Source: Streptomyces sp. PTY087I2
Lineage (GTDB): Bacteria > Actinomycetota > Actinomycetes > Streptomycetales > Streptomycetaceae
NCBI RefSeq assembly: GCF_001687325.1
Contig: NZ_LZRD01000006.1
Span: 124,001 to 188,000, forward strand
Length of the DNA: 64,000 nucleotides
Reading direction: 5' to 3'
The position numbers and the translations under genes are program-made. Below the pieces are notes generated by a model. The model saw only the letters and a program-made list of their open reading frames with translations, did not search any database and was not told the origin of the DNA. Positions 34,601 to 43,132 of this stretch are shown here, piece by piece (positions within the stretch are counted from its first letter, which is position 1; each line of letters opens with the position of its first letter).

Positions 34601-35545
34601 TCACACCCCAAGCGGGGCCGTGGGTTCCGTTCCCGCCCTGGCGCAGACCGAGGCGGCCGTCGCGGCCGCGTATTCCAGCATCGCCTGCGCCTCCTCGCCG
34701 GACAGTTCGGTCCGCCACCCGGTCTCCGCCCCGAGCCAGGTCAGCACCCCCGCCATGAACGCGTCACCCGCGCCGATGGTGTTCACCACCCGCACCGGAC
34801 GGGCGGGCACGGAGATCGCCGGGGCGTCCTGGACGTACGCGACGGCACCCCGCGCACCCCGGGTCAGCACCACCAGCCGCCCCTGCGCGGCAAGCCTGCG
34901 GCAGCTCGCCTCCGGCTCCGCGTCCGGCCACAGCCGTACCAGATCCTCGTCGCTCGCCTTCACGACCCGCGCGAGCGCGCACAGCTCGCGCAGCCGCTCC
35001 ACGCTCCGTACGGGGTCCAGGGTGCGGTCCTCGCGCACATTGGGGTCCACCGCGAGCACCCCGCCCCGCGCCGCCGCCCGCGCGGTGGCGGCCACGACCT
35101 CCGCCGCCGGTCCGACGACTGCGGCGAGCCCGCCCGCGTACACCGCGCCGAAACGCGTGACCTCCGCCGCGCGGTCGGGCAGCGCGAAGGTCGCCGTGTC
35201 CCCGAGATGGAAGCGGTACGTGTTCCCGTGGACACCCGGGTCGGCCACCGCGAGCGCCGTGGGCAGCGGCGAGCGGGCGCTCAGCGAGAGATCGACGCCC
35301 GCACCGGTCAGCCACGCCTCGATGTCGTCCGCGAAGGCGTCGTCGCCGAGCCCGCCCACGAAGGACGGCCGCCCGCCGAGGCGGGCCAGACCCACCGCGA
35401 CGTTCGCCGGCGCACCGCCCGGCTGGGCCACCCGGACCGCGGCGTCGTCCCCGGCCGGCACCAGATCCACCAGCGCCTCGCCGAGCACGAGGACCGGGCC
35501 GGGGTCCCGGGCGGGGCCGGGACCCGAGGGCGAGGTGTCCGTCAC
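34601..35545 (-). CDS. PfkB-family carbohydrate kinase (fructokinase-like)
   Basis: A 314-residue ribokinase-fold sugar kinase. The first PfkB signature is GGAPANVAVGLARLGG (about residues 43-58) and the second, containing the catalytic Asp and anion hole, is NTIGAGDAFMAGVL near residue 255. The length and sequence style are those of bacterial fructokinases, which would fit a pathway from a polyol through a ketohexose to a hexose phosphate. The GTG start overlaps the dehydrogenase stop by four bases. It is the last gene of a five-gene leftward operon with a binding protein, two permeases and a dehydrogenase. Substrate inferred from context. Confidence 0.9.
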   Translation of the reverse strand: MTDTSPSGPGPARDPGPVLVLGEALVDLVPAGDDAAVRVAQPGGAPANVAVGLARLGGRPSFVGGLGDDAFADDIEAWLTGAGVDLSLSARSPLPTALAVADPGVHGNTYRFHLGDTATFALPDRAAEVTRFGAVYAGGLAAVVGPAAEVVAATARAAARGGVLAVDPNVREDRTLDPVRSVERLRELCALARVVKASDEDLVRLWPDAEPEASCRRLAAQGRLVVLTRGARGAVAYVQDAPAISVPARPVRVVNTIGAGDAFMAGVLTWLGAETGWRTELSGEEAQAMLEYAAATAASVCARAGTEPTAPLGV

Positions 35546-36531
35546 GGCTGCACCACGATCTTGCGGCCGATACCCGCCTGGAAGCGCTCGATCGCCTGCG
35601 GATACTGCTCCAGCGGCAGCCGGTCGCTGATGAACACCGACGGGTCCAGCACCCCGCTCGCGAAGAGCGCGGCGGCCCGCTCGTAACTGTGCAGGACCGC
35701 CATCGACCCGGTGATGGTGATCTCCTGGTTGTAGATCCGGTACGGCTCGATCACCGCCGTCGTCGCGTAGTCGGAGACCCCGAACTGGAGGAACGTACCG
35801 CCCTTGGCGACCCTCCCCAGCCCGTCCTGGATCGCGGCGGCGTTGCCGGTGGCGTCGATGACGACGTCCCAGCCGCCCGGCCGTTCCAGCTCCTCGGCGC
35901 GGGCCGCGGCGCCGGTGCAGCCGAGCGTCGTCGCGGTGGCGAGGCGCTGGGGGTTGACGTCCAGCATGTCCACCGACGCCGCGCCGGTGCGCTTGGCCAG
36001 CTCCAGCATCATCAGCCCCATGGTCCCGGAGCCGTAGATCAGCACCTGGGCCCCGAGATTGCCGTTGAGGACGTCGTAGCCGCGCACCGCGCAGGACAGC
36101 GGCTCGATCAGCGCCGCGTCCCGGACGTCGATGTGCTCCGGCAGCCGTACGCAGTTGGCGACGGGCGCCACCGCGTACTCGGCCGCACCTCCGGGCACGG
36201 TGACGCCGATCGCCGCCCAGTTGTCGCAGAGGTTGCCCCGGCCGGAGCGGCAGTAGCGGCACTCGTGACAGTGCAACGAGGGGTCCACGGCCACCTTGTC
36301 GCCGACGGCCAGCTCGGTGACGTCCGCACCGAGCCCCACGACCTCCCCGGCGAACTCGTGCCCCGGCACGATCGGCAGCGTCGGCGCGAACTCGCCCTGG
36401 AGGATGTGGAGATCGGTCCCGCACAGCCCGCACGACGCCACCTTGACGACCACGTCACGCGGACCGGGCGTGGGGTCCGGCACGGTGGTCACGGAGACCT
36501 TGCCGACGGCTTCGACGATGGCTGCCCTCAT
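35542..36531 (-). CDS. Zinc-dependent medium-chain alcohol/polyol dehydrogenase
   Basis: A 329-residue MDR enzyme. It has the catalytic zinc region CGLCGTDLH (Cys near residue 37) and GHEFAGEVVGLG (residue about 61), four clustered cysteines of the structural zinc site (ECRYCRSGRGNLC), and the Rossmann motif GSGTMGLMMLELAKR with an acidic LDVNPQR that favours NAD. Such enzymes oxidise sorbitol, mannitol or related polyols to ketoses. It lies between a sugar permease gene (ATGA overlap upstream) and a fructokinase-like gene (GTGA overlap downstream), so import, oxidation and phosphorylation of one polyol is the simplest reading. The exact substrate is unknown. Confidence 0.92.
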   Translation of the reverse strand: MRAAIVEAVGKVSVTTVPDPTPGPRDVVVKVASCGLCGTDLHILQGEFAPTLPIVPGHEFAGEVVGLGADVTELAVGDKVAVDPSLHCHECRYCRSGRGNLCDNWAAIGVTVPGGAAEYAVAPVANCVRLPEHIDVRDAALIEPLSCAVRGYDVLNGNLGAQVLIYGSGTMGLMMLELAKRTGAASVDMLDVNPQRLATATTLGCTGAAARAEELERPGGWDVVIDATGNAAAIQDGLGRVAKGGTFLQFGVSDYATTAVIEPYRIYNQEITITGSMAVLHSYERAAALFASGVLDPSVFISDRLPLEQYPQAIERFQAGIGRKIVVQP

Positions 36532-37412
36532 TTGACTGCTCCCAGCGAGAGGCCCTGGACGAGTTTGTCCTGGGCGGCGTAGCCGGCGACGAGCACCGGC
36601 AGGGACACGACCACGGACGCCGCGCACAGCTGGGCGAGGAAGAGACCCTGGCTGGTGACGAAGGTGGTCAGATGGACGGGGGCGGTTCCGGCGACCACAC
36701 CGGTCAGCACCCGTGCGAACAACAGCTCGTTCCAGCTGAAGATGAAGCAGATCAGGGCGGTCGCGGCGATCCCGGGACCGGCGACCGGGGCGACGACCCG
36801 GCGCAGCACCGTCGGCAGCCGGGCCCCGTCGACCTGCGCCGCCTCGATGATGGAGACGGGCACGTCCGCGAGGAAGGACTGCATCATCCACACCGCGATC
36901 GGCAGGTTCATCGAGGTGTAGAGCAGGACCAGCAGCCAGATGTTGTCCAGCAGCCCCGTGTTCTTCGCGAACAGATACACCGGCAGCAGCCCGGCGACGA
37001 CGGGCAGCATCTTGGTGGACAGGAAGAAGAACATCACGTCCGTCCACTTGCGCACCCGGCGGATCGACAGCGCGTACGCGGCGGGCAGCGCGAGCAGCAG
37101 CACCAGCACGGTCGAGAAGAACGACGCGGCCAGCGAGTTGACCAGCGGGGGCCACGGGGTCGGGCCGCCCCCGCCGCCGAAGAACGTGCGGTAGCCGTCC
37201 AGGGTCAGGGCGGCGGCGAGCGACGGCGGGTTGGTCGCCGCGTCGGCCTCCGCGTGGAAGGACGTCAGCACCATCCACAGGGCCGGCAGACAGAAGCCGA
37301 TGCCCACCACCCAGGCGACCACGCCCAGGGCCGCCGAGCGCCGACGGGCCTTGCGCTCGGGCCCGTTGACGGGCGAGGTGACGGACGGGGAAGTCACGGT
37401 CGAGGCGCTCAT
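36528..37412 (-). CDS. Sugar ABC transporter permease (MalG type)
   Basis: A 294-residue inner-membrane permease with about six transmembrane segments and the cytoplasmic EAA loop EAAQVDGARLPTVLRRVV near residue 190, which docks the ATPase. It pairs with the MalF-type permease immediately upstream, whose stop it overlaps in an ATGA. No ATPase gene is present in the operon; in Streptomyces, CUT1 systems are usually energised by the shared ATPase MsiK coded elsewhere, which is the likely explanation here. Confidence 0.93.
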   Translation of the reverse strand: MSASTVTSPSVTSPVNGPERKARRRSAALGVVAWVVGIGFCLPALWMVLTSFHAEADAATNPPSLAAALTLDGYRTFFGGGGGPTPWPPLVNSLAASFFSTVLVLLLALPAAYALSIRRVRKWTDVMFFFLSTKMLPVVAGLLPVYLFAKNTGLLDNIWLLVLLYTSMNLPIAVWMMQSFLADVPVSIIEAAQVDGARLPTVLRRVVAPVAGPGIAATALICFIFSWNELLFARVLTGVVAGTAPVHLTTFVTSQGLFLAQLCAASVVVSLPVLVAGYAAQDKLVQGLSLGAVK

Positions 37413-38371
37413 GCGCGGCTCGCCTCCTCACGGAAGAGGGAGGAGACCACCCGGAGCGCGAAGGTGGCGATGATGATCGTGCCGATCACCACGACCACGC
37501 CCGCCGCCGACGCCAGCCCGTACTCATGGGCCCGGTAGAAGGTCTCGTAGACGGTGTACGGGAGGTTGGCGGTGCCCAGACCGCCTGAGGTGATCGTGAA
37601 CACCGCGTCGAAGTTCTGCACGATGTACACCGACCCGAGCAGGATGCCGAGTTCGAGGTAGCGACGCAGATGCGGCAGGGTCAGATGGCGGAATATCTGC
37701 CAGGGCCCGGCCCCGTCCAGCCGCGCGGCCTCGATGATCTCCGCCGGCCGGCTTTGCAGTCCGGCCAGCAGGATCAGCATCATGAACGGCGTCCACTGCC
37801 ACACGAGCGACGCCTCGATGGCGATCAGCGGCATCTCGGAGGTCCACTCCGGCTGGGCGATCGACTCGATGCCGAACAGCTCGCCGAACCAGGTGAGCGC
37901 CCCGTTGAACAGCCCGTACTCCGGGTTGTAGAGCGCGTGCTTCCACAGCAGCGCCGCGGAGACCGGCACCAGCAGGAACGGAGTGATCAGCAGGGTGCGC
38001 ACGAACCCCCGGCCGAAGAAGGTGCGGTCCAGGAGCAGCGCGAAGACCAGTCCCAGCACGACGCTGACGATCACGACGGTCGCGGTCAGGACGACGGTCG
38101 TCACGACCGATTCGCGCAACGCCTCGTCGGTGAAGACGGACGCGTAGTTGGACAGACCGGTGAAGTGGCGCTTCTCCGGCTTGAGGGAGTTCCAGTCGAA
38201 GAGCGAGATCACCAGCGTGGCCACGAAGGGCAGTTGGGTGACGGCGATCAGGAAGATCAGCGCGGGCAGCAGAGGCGCGCGGGTCGCCCAGGCGCGCCGC
38301 CTGCCGCCGTCCGGCTGCTTCGCCGGGGCCTGCGGGGAGGCCGTGGTCTCTCTCGTTGCGGTGACGGTCAT
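37409..38371 (-). CDS. Sugar ABC transporter permease (MalF type)
   Basis: A 320-residue inner-membrane permease with a basic N-terminus, six or so transmembrane stretches (LLPALIFLIAVTQLPF, VVLTATVVIVSVVLGLVF and others) and an EAA loop EAARLDGAGPWQIFRHLTLP near residue 220. The ATG at 38371 overlaps the stop of the binding-protein gene by four bases and is the only start consistent with the family length. It forms the translocation channel together with the MalG-type protein. Confidence 0.93.
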   Translation of the reverse strand: MTVTATRETTASPQAPAKQPDGGRRRAWATRAPLLPALIFLIAVTQLPFVATLVISLFDWNSLKPEKRHFTGLSNYASVFTDEALRESVVTTVVLTATVVIVSVVLGLVFALLLDRTFFGRGFVRTLLITPFLLVPVSAALLWKHALYNPEYGLFNGALTWFGELFGIESIAQPEWTSEMPLIAIEASLVWQWTPFMMLILLAGLQSRPAEIIEAARLDGAGPWQIFRHLTLPHLRRYLELGILLGSVYIVQNFDAVFTITSGGLGTANLPYTVYETFYRAHEYGLASAAGVVVVIGTIIIATFALRVVSSLFREEASRA

Positions 38372-39735
38372 CGGTACTCCTCCGCGACCTTCTCGGCCAG
38401 CTTCTGGGAGGCGTCGAGCGCGGCGTCCACCGACTGGCGGCCCGCGATGGCGGCGCTGATCTCCTGCGCCACCCGGGTGCCCAGATCGGTGAACTCCGGT
38501 ACGCCGACGAACTGGATGCCCGCCGTCGGGCGGGGCTGGGTGCCCGGGTTCTTCGGGTCGGCCTCGGAGATCGCCAGCTCGGTGACATCGGCGAACGCCC
38601 CCGCCTCCGCCCGGTAGTCGGGGTTGGCGTAGGTCGAAGCCCGTTTGCCCGCCGGGACGTTGGACCAGCCGCTGGTGGCGCCGACGAGCTCCTCGTACTC
38701 CTTGCTGGAGGCCCAGGACACGAACTTCCAGGCGTCGTCGGCCTTCTTGGACGCCTTCTGGAGACCCCAGGCCCAGGTGTAGAGCCAGCCCGAGCTCTTG
38801 GTGCGCTCGACGGGGGCGGGGACGTACCCGATCTTCCCCTTCACCGGGGAGCCCTTCGCCTCCAGGGATCCGGCGCCCGCCGTGGCGTCGTACCACATGG
38901 CGGTCTTGCCCTGCGTCATGTTGTTCAGGCACTCCGCGTACCCGGACTGCGGTGCGCCCAGCTCTCCGTGCTCGCGCACGAGATCGACGTAGAACTTCGT
39001 CGCCTTCTTGAACTCCGGTGCGGTCAGGCGCGGTTCCCAGTCCTCGGTGAACCAGGTGCCGCCCATCGTGTTGACGACGGTGGTCAGCGGGGCGATGACC
39101 TCGCCCCAGCCGGGCAGCCCGCGCAGACAGATGCCCTTCATCCCGCGCTCCGCGCCGTCCGTCTGCTCGGCGAGCTTCGCCACCTGCTCCCAGGTCGGCT
39201 TCGCGGGCATCGTGAGGCCCTGCTTCTCGAAGACGTCCTTGCGGTACATCAGGAAGGACGACTCGCCGTAGAAGGGCTGGGCGTAGAGCTTGCCGTCCTC
39301 GGCGGTCAGCGAGTCCTGGAGCGGTTGAAGAATGTCCTCCTGGTCGAAGGCCGTATCGGCCTTCGTGTAGTCGTCGAGGGGGTGCAGCCAGCCGTTCTTC
39401 GCGAAGAACGGCAGCTCGAAGTTGCTGATGGTGGCGATGTCGTACTGGCCGGCCTGGTTGGAGAAGTCCTGGCTGATCTTGTCGCGTACGTCGTTCTCGG
39501 GCAGCACCGTGAAGTGGACCTTGATGCCGGTCTCCTTCGTGAAGTGCTTCGCGGTGAGCTTCTGGAGCTCGACCATCTGCGGGTTGTTCACCATCAGTAC
39601 GTTCAGCGCGTCACCGCCCCCGAAGGAGGTCCCGCCCGCTCCGGCGCAGCCGGTGGCGAGCAGGGCCAGTGCGGCGGTCACGGCGCACGCGCGCCCCCGC
39701 ATACGTGGTCGGCGGCGGCGTCCTGGATGAGGCAT
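38368..39735 (-). CDS. Sugar/polyol ABC transporter substrate-binding lipoprotein
   Basis: A 455-residue extracellular solute-binding protein of the family that includes maltose- and polyol-binding proteins. A basic N-terminus (RRRRPRMRGR) and hydrophobic stretch end in a lipobox LATGC, so it is a lipoprotein. Binding-domain landmarks include VLMVNNPQMVELQKL at the mature N-terminus and LYTWAWGLQKASKK in the C-terminal half. ATG at 39735 has AGGAG five bases upstream. It is the first structural gene of the operon, 120 bases after the DeoR gene. Polyol specificity is suggested by the dehydrogenase and fructokinase-like genes downstream, not by the sequence itself. Confidence 0.93.
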   Translation of the reverse strand: MPHPGRRRRPRMRGRACAVTAALALLATGCAGAGGTSFGGGDALNVLMVNNPQMVELQKLTAKHFTKETGIKVHFTVLPENDVRDKISQDFSNQAGQYDIATISNFELPFFAKNGWLHPLDDYTKADTAFDQEDILQPLQDSLTAEDGKLYAQPFYGESSFLMYRKDVFEKQGLTMPAKPTWEQVAKLAEQTDGAERGMKGICLRGLPGWGEVIAPLTTVVNTMGGTWFTEDWEPRLTAPEFKKATKFYVDLVREHGELGAPQSGYAECLNNMTQGKTAMWYDATAGAGSLEAKGSPVKGKIGYVPAPVERTKSSGWLYTWAWGLQKASKKADDAWKFVSWASSKEYEELVGATSGWSNVPAGKRASTYANPDYRAEAGAFADVTELAISEADPKNPGTQPRPTAGIQFVGVPEFTDLGTRVAQEISAAIAGRQSVDAALDASQKLAEKVAEEYR

Positions 39736-39855
39736 GGGGGCTCCTGATCAGTCGTAGCGGCTCGGTGATCGGGTGGATGCGGGCATGGCGGACCACGCCC
39801 CGGCGGACGGGGGGAGTGGAGCGGTGGTGGGGCTTCCTGCGGGCGATGGGGACCG

Positions 39856-40617
39856 TCAGACGCGGATGACCTGGGGGCCGAGCAGGGAGTAGCGCTGGGC
39901 CTCGGCCGAGGGGAGTCCGGCGTCGGTGACGATCGCCTCGAAGTCACCGACCCCGGCGAACCGGCAGAAGCTCACCGCACCGAACTTGCTGTGGATCCCG
40001 GCGAAGATCCTCCGCCGCGAACTGCGCAGCGCCTGCGCCTTGACCTCGGCGACGGCGGGATCCGGGGTGGTGAGACCGTACTCGCGGGAGATGCCGTTGG
40101 CCCCGACGTACGCCAGGTCGATCACGAATTCCGAGAGCATCCGGGAGGCCCAGTGATCGACGGTCGCCATCGTCGAGCCCCGGACCCGGCCGCCCAGCAG
40201 CAGCACCGAGGTCTTCTCGACCGCGGCGAGGGAGGTGGCGACGGCCAGGGACGCGGTGACCACGGTCAGCGGCCGGTCCTGGGGAAGCGCCTCGGCGACG
40301 AGCTGCGGGGTGAAGCCCTCGTCGACGAAGACCGTCTCGGCGTCACCGAGGAGATCGGCCGCGGCGGCCGCGATGCGCGACTTCTGCGGAACGTTACGGG
40401 TGGTGCGGACAGCGAGCGTGGTCTCGAAACCGGCCGACTCCACCGGGTAGGCGCCCCCGTGGGTCCGGCGGACGAGCCCGTGCTCCTCCAGTACGTGCAG
40501 ATCGCGGCGGACGGTCTCCTTCGCCACCTTGAACAGGTCGGCGAGGGCGTTCACCCCGACCGAACCCTCCCGCCGGGCCGTGTCCAGAATTCCCCGACGG
40601 CGTTCCTCGGTGTCCAC
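39856..40617 (-). CDS. DeoR-family transcriptional regulator of the polyol operon
   Basis: A 253-residue repressor: an N-terminal DeoR helix-turn-helix (VNALADLFKVAKETVRRDL, residues about 20-40) and a sugar-phosphate sensing domain containing VFVDEGFTPQLVAEAL and LLLGGRVRGSTMATVD. GTG at 40617 is chosen because it gives the normal family length; the open frame extends 52 codons further without family-like sequence. It is transcribed toward the binding-protein gene and probably represses the operon until a phosphorylated sugar intermediate accumulates. Operator sites were not identified with confidence. Confidence 0.9.
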   Translation of the reverse strand: MDTEERRRGILDTARREGSVGVNALADLFKVAKETVRRDLHVLEEHGLVRRTHGGAYPVESAGFETTLAVRTTRNVPQKSRIAAAAADLLGDAETVFVDEGFTPQLVAEALPQDRPLTVVTASLAVATSLAAVEKTSVLLLGGRVRGSTMATVDHWASRMLSEFVIDLAYVGANGISREYGLTTPDPAVAEVKAQALRSSRRRIFAGIHSKFGAVSFCRFAGVGDFEAIVTDAGLPSAEAQRYSLLGPQVIRV

Positions 40618-40781
40618 GGCGCACTTCCCTGGTCGCTGCTGCGCCCGTTTCGGGCGGAGCCCGCATGTCCGTTCGGGCTCATGTGTCGTTTGTACAAGCA
40701 GTCCAGGGGCCACGACCAGCTGCTTCACCGAATCCCCTCGGCCCGTTCGTGCCCGCTTTCCGGGGGTGAACATGCTGGTCA

Positions 40782-40815
40782 GGCCCGGACGGCCGCCGCG
40801 TCAGCTGTCCGGGCC
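40782..40815 (-). terminator. Hairpin downstream of LLM oxidoreductase gene
   Basis: A 9-bp perfect inverted repeat (GGCCCGGAC at 40782-40790, GTCCGGGCC at 40807-40815) with a 16-base loop, 65 bases past the oxidoreductase stop. It lies in a 262-bp gap (40618-40879) that otherwise contains only the probable promoter of the DeoR gene. Confidence 0.5.
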
Positions 40816-40879
40816 GCCCGCTTTCCCGTCTTCGTCGCCCGAATGGTGCCCGAAGTGCGGGACGCGGGTGCGCCGGCTG

Positions 40880-41779
40880 TCAGAGTCCGGTGCCGAACGC
40901 CTCGGCCAGCTGACGCCATTCGGCGCGCGGCAGGCCGGCGCCGCCCTCGTCGGCGGTGAGGACCTGCAACGCGACATGGTCAGCGCCCGCGTCGAGGTAC
41001 TCCCGCGTCCGGCGCGTCACGTGCTCGGCGTCGCCCAGCGCGAAGAGGGCGTCGAGGAGACGGACGCTGCCGCCGCCGTCGAAGTCGCCTTCCGTGAACC
41101 CGAGGCGCAGCAGATTGGCCGTGTAGTTGGGCAGTTGGAGATACATCCCCAGCATGGTCCGCGCGGTCGTGCGGGCCCGGTCGAGGTCGGTGTCCAGCAC
41201 CACGGTCAGCTCCGGGGCGAGCAGCGCGCCGGGGCCGAGCGCCGCACGGGCCTCAGCGGTGTGCTCGGTGGTGACGAGATACGGGTGCGCGCCCAGCGAC
41301 CGGTCGGCCGCGAGCTTCAGCATCTTCGGCCCGAGAGCCGCCAGGACCCGGTGCCCGGAGCCCACGGACGGTTCGGCGGCGTCGAGCGCGTCGAGATAGG
41401 CCACCATCGCGCTGTACGGCTTCGCGTACTGCGGCGCCATCGGACCGTGGCTGACGCCCAGCCCGAGGACGAAGCGGCGGCGCGCGTCCGGGTCGATCGC
41501 CGAGACCGCGGCCGCCACCTCCTCCGCCGTGTGGTTCCAGATGCTCAGGATGCCGGTGGCCACGGTGATCGAGCGGGTGGCTGCCACGACGGCGGCGGCG
41601 TCCCCGGGCGTCGGACTGCCCCCGACCCAGACGGTGCCGTACCCCAGCTCATCGAGTTCGGCGAGTGCGTCGGCGATCGCCTTCCCGCCCGCGTCGTCCA
41701 CGCGCGACGCGTGCAGAGCGCTGCTCCAGATCCCCACGCGTCCGAAGGTGCTGCCCGTTCCGGTCGTCTCAGAAGTCAT
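40880..41779 (-). CDS. LLM-class F420-dependent oxidoreductase
   Basis: A 299-residue luciferase-like monooxygenase-fold protein. Typical elements are YGTVWVGGSPTPGDAA near residue 48, ITVATGILSIWNHT near residue 72 and FVLGLGVSHGP near residue 103, with a C-terminal GADHVALQVL. In actinomycetes this subgroup generally uses coenzyme F420 instead of FMN; the substrate cannot be predicted. It is flanked by unrelated genes and reads as a monocistronic unit. Confidence 0.88.
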   Translation of the reverse strand: MTSETTGTGSTFGRVGIWSSALHASRVDDAGGKAIADALAELDELGYGTVWVGGSPTPGDAAAVVAATRSITVATGILSIWNHTAEEVAAAVSAIDPDARRRFVLGLGVSHGPMAPQYAKPYSAMVAYLDALDAAEPSVGSGHRVLAALGPKMLKLAADRSLGAHPYLVTTEHTAEARAALGPGALLAPELTVVLDTDLDRARTTARTMLGMYLQLPNYTANLLRLGFTEGDFDGGGSVRLLDALFALGDAEHVTRRTREYLDAGADHVALQVLTADEGGAGLPRAEWRQLAEAFGTGL

Positions 41780-41880
41780 GGTGTCATCAACAATGACCTG
41801 GCCCGGCTATTCCTGCCGGGAGGGTCATTCACCCGACCGGATGCGCGGGCCCGATCCCGCCGGGGCCGTGACGAGCGGTC

Positions 41881-43074
41881 TCAGTCCTCGGGGACGTCCT
41901 TCATGAACACGATCCCGTCGATGCGCGCCAGATGCGCCGGATCGAGCGGGGCATAGCCGAAGTACGGGGACGTGCGCTGTACGGGGCCCGTGGCGGCGGC
42001 CGCCTGAGAAGCGTCCACCAGGCAGGTCGCGGCCGGCAGCGCGTACAGGGCCCCTTCGAGGGTGTCCGGCGGCGGGACGCCGACCCCCTGATGCCGCATC
42101 GTGCCGAACGCGGTGGCCAAAAAGCCGTACTCATCGCCCAGGCGAGTGTTCACGATGGCGCCCGCGCTCCACCACTCCAGCCGCTGCCCGCCCATCCGCA
42201 TCGAGCTGATGTCGCGCTGGAGATGGCTGTTGTGTGCGTGGACCAGAACCGGCCCCCGCTCGGCGAGCGCCAGGAGGTTGTCGGCCATCATCTGGTCCCG
42301 CAGGCCCGTCAGTCGCGCCAGCCGACTCGGCGAGGCGTCGGCCATCCAGTGGTGGTACCGCAGCAGCCCCGAGGCGGCGCGGGCTTGGAGCCGCGCCCGG
42401 TCGAACGCATCCCGTGAGGTCGCCGCGATCAGATGCGGCGTCCAGGCATGGAGCAGCGCCTCCAGGTCGTCGGCGAGCAGCCGCAGTTCCCCGGCCTCCG
42501 CCGACCGTCCGAAGGACGCGGACGGGTCCAGCATCGCGGCGGGGTCGGTCCACCGGTCGTCGGGGCCCAGCAGACGATCGAGCGTTTCGGCGGTGCAGGG
42601 AATCAGCCCCGGGTCGACATGGTCGGTGAGGGTGCGGTGGAGTGCGGTGAGGGTCGCGCGGGGGCTCGCGGCCCAGGCCATCTCCAGCGGGCCGTCGAAG
42701 CCGGCGAACCGGACCTGGTCGGACGCGGGCCGGCCGTCGTTGAACGCGCGCATCCAGCACACCAGTTCACGACTGGCGGCGGATGCCCCGAGCCCGTGGG
42801 TGAACCCCCGCTCCAGTACGTCGTCCAGGGCGCCCGCGCCCGTCGTCACGTAGTCGTCCACCAGCAGTCCCGCCACGCAGTCGCTCTCGACGGCGATGGC
42901 CCGGTACCCCTCCTGCTCGACCAACTGCCGGAAGAGGGCGTTACGCAGGCGGAGCGGGGCGTCCACCCCGTGGGTGGGCTCGCCCAGGGTCAGCAGCCGG
43001 GGCGGGGAGGCGAACAGCCTCATGACGGAGGCGGCGTCGACGGCGTGGGCGATGTCCTTGATGTCGTTGGCCAT
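41881..43074 (-). CDS. Erythromycin esterase-like hydrolase
   Basis: A 397-residue member of the erythromycin-esterase superfamily (EreA/EreB/succinoglycan-biosynthesis-like). Conserved elements visible are the active-site GEPTHGVDAPLRLRNALF near residue 30, AIAVESDC near residue 58, the tryptophan-rich middle and VLVHAHNSHLQRD near residue 278. Characterised relatives hydrolyse the macrolactone ring of 14-membered macrolides, but most homologues have unknown substrates, so resistance should not be assumed. ATG at 43074 is preferred to a GTG three codons upstream. It is divergent from the double-HTH MerR gene with only 58 bases between starts, so joint control is likely. Confidence 0.88.
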   Translation of the reverse strand: MANDIKDIAHAVDAASVMRLFASPPRLLTLGEPTHGVDAPLRLRNALFRQLVEQEGYRAIAVESDCVAGLLVDDYVTTGAGALDDVLERGFTHGLGASAASRELVCWMRAFNDGRPASDQVRFAGFDGPLEMAWAASPRATLTALHRTLTDHVDPGLIPCTAETLDRLLGPDDRWTDPAAMLDPSASFGRSAEAGELRLLADDLEALLHAWTPHLIAATSRDAFDRARLQARAASGLLRYHHWMADASPSRLARLTGLRDQMMADNLLALAERGPVLVHAHNSHLQRDISSMRMGGQRLEWWSAGAIVNTRLGDEYGFLATAFGTMRHQGVGVPPPDTLEGALYALPAATCLVDASQAAAATGPVQRTSPYFGYAPLDPAHLARIDGIVFMKDVPED

Positions 43075-43119
43075 GGCTTCCACCGTATCGTTGAACCCTC
43101 GGTGGAAACTTTCGCGCGA

Positions 43120-43125
43120 TATCCT
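43120..43125 (+). promoter_or_regulatory. Putative -10 box for a leaderless MerR-family transcript
   Basis: TATCCT ends seven bases before the ATG at 43133, which would place the transcription start at or next to the A of the start codon. No ribosome-binding site precedes that ATG, which fits a leaderless mRNA. A matching -35 box is not clear. Confidence 0.4.
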
Positions 43126-43132
43126 CGGGTGT

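Noticed and set aside
41881..43074. Calling the erythromycin esterase-like gene a resistance gene
   Set aside because: Most family members have unknown substrates and no macrolide biosynthesis genes are visible nearby.
43091..43096. TTGAAC as -35 box for the MerR promoter
   Set aside because: It lies 23 bases from the candidate -10 box, longer than the 19-20 base spacing of MerR-controlled promoters.
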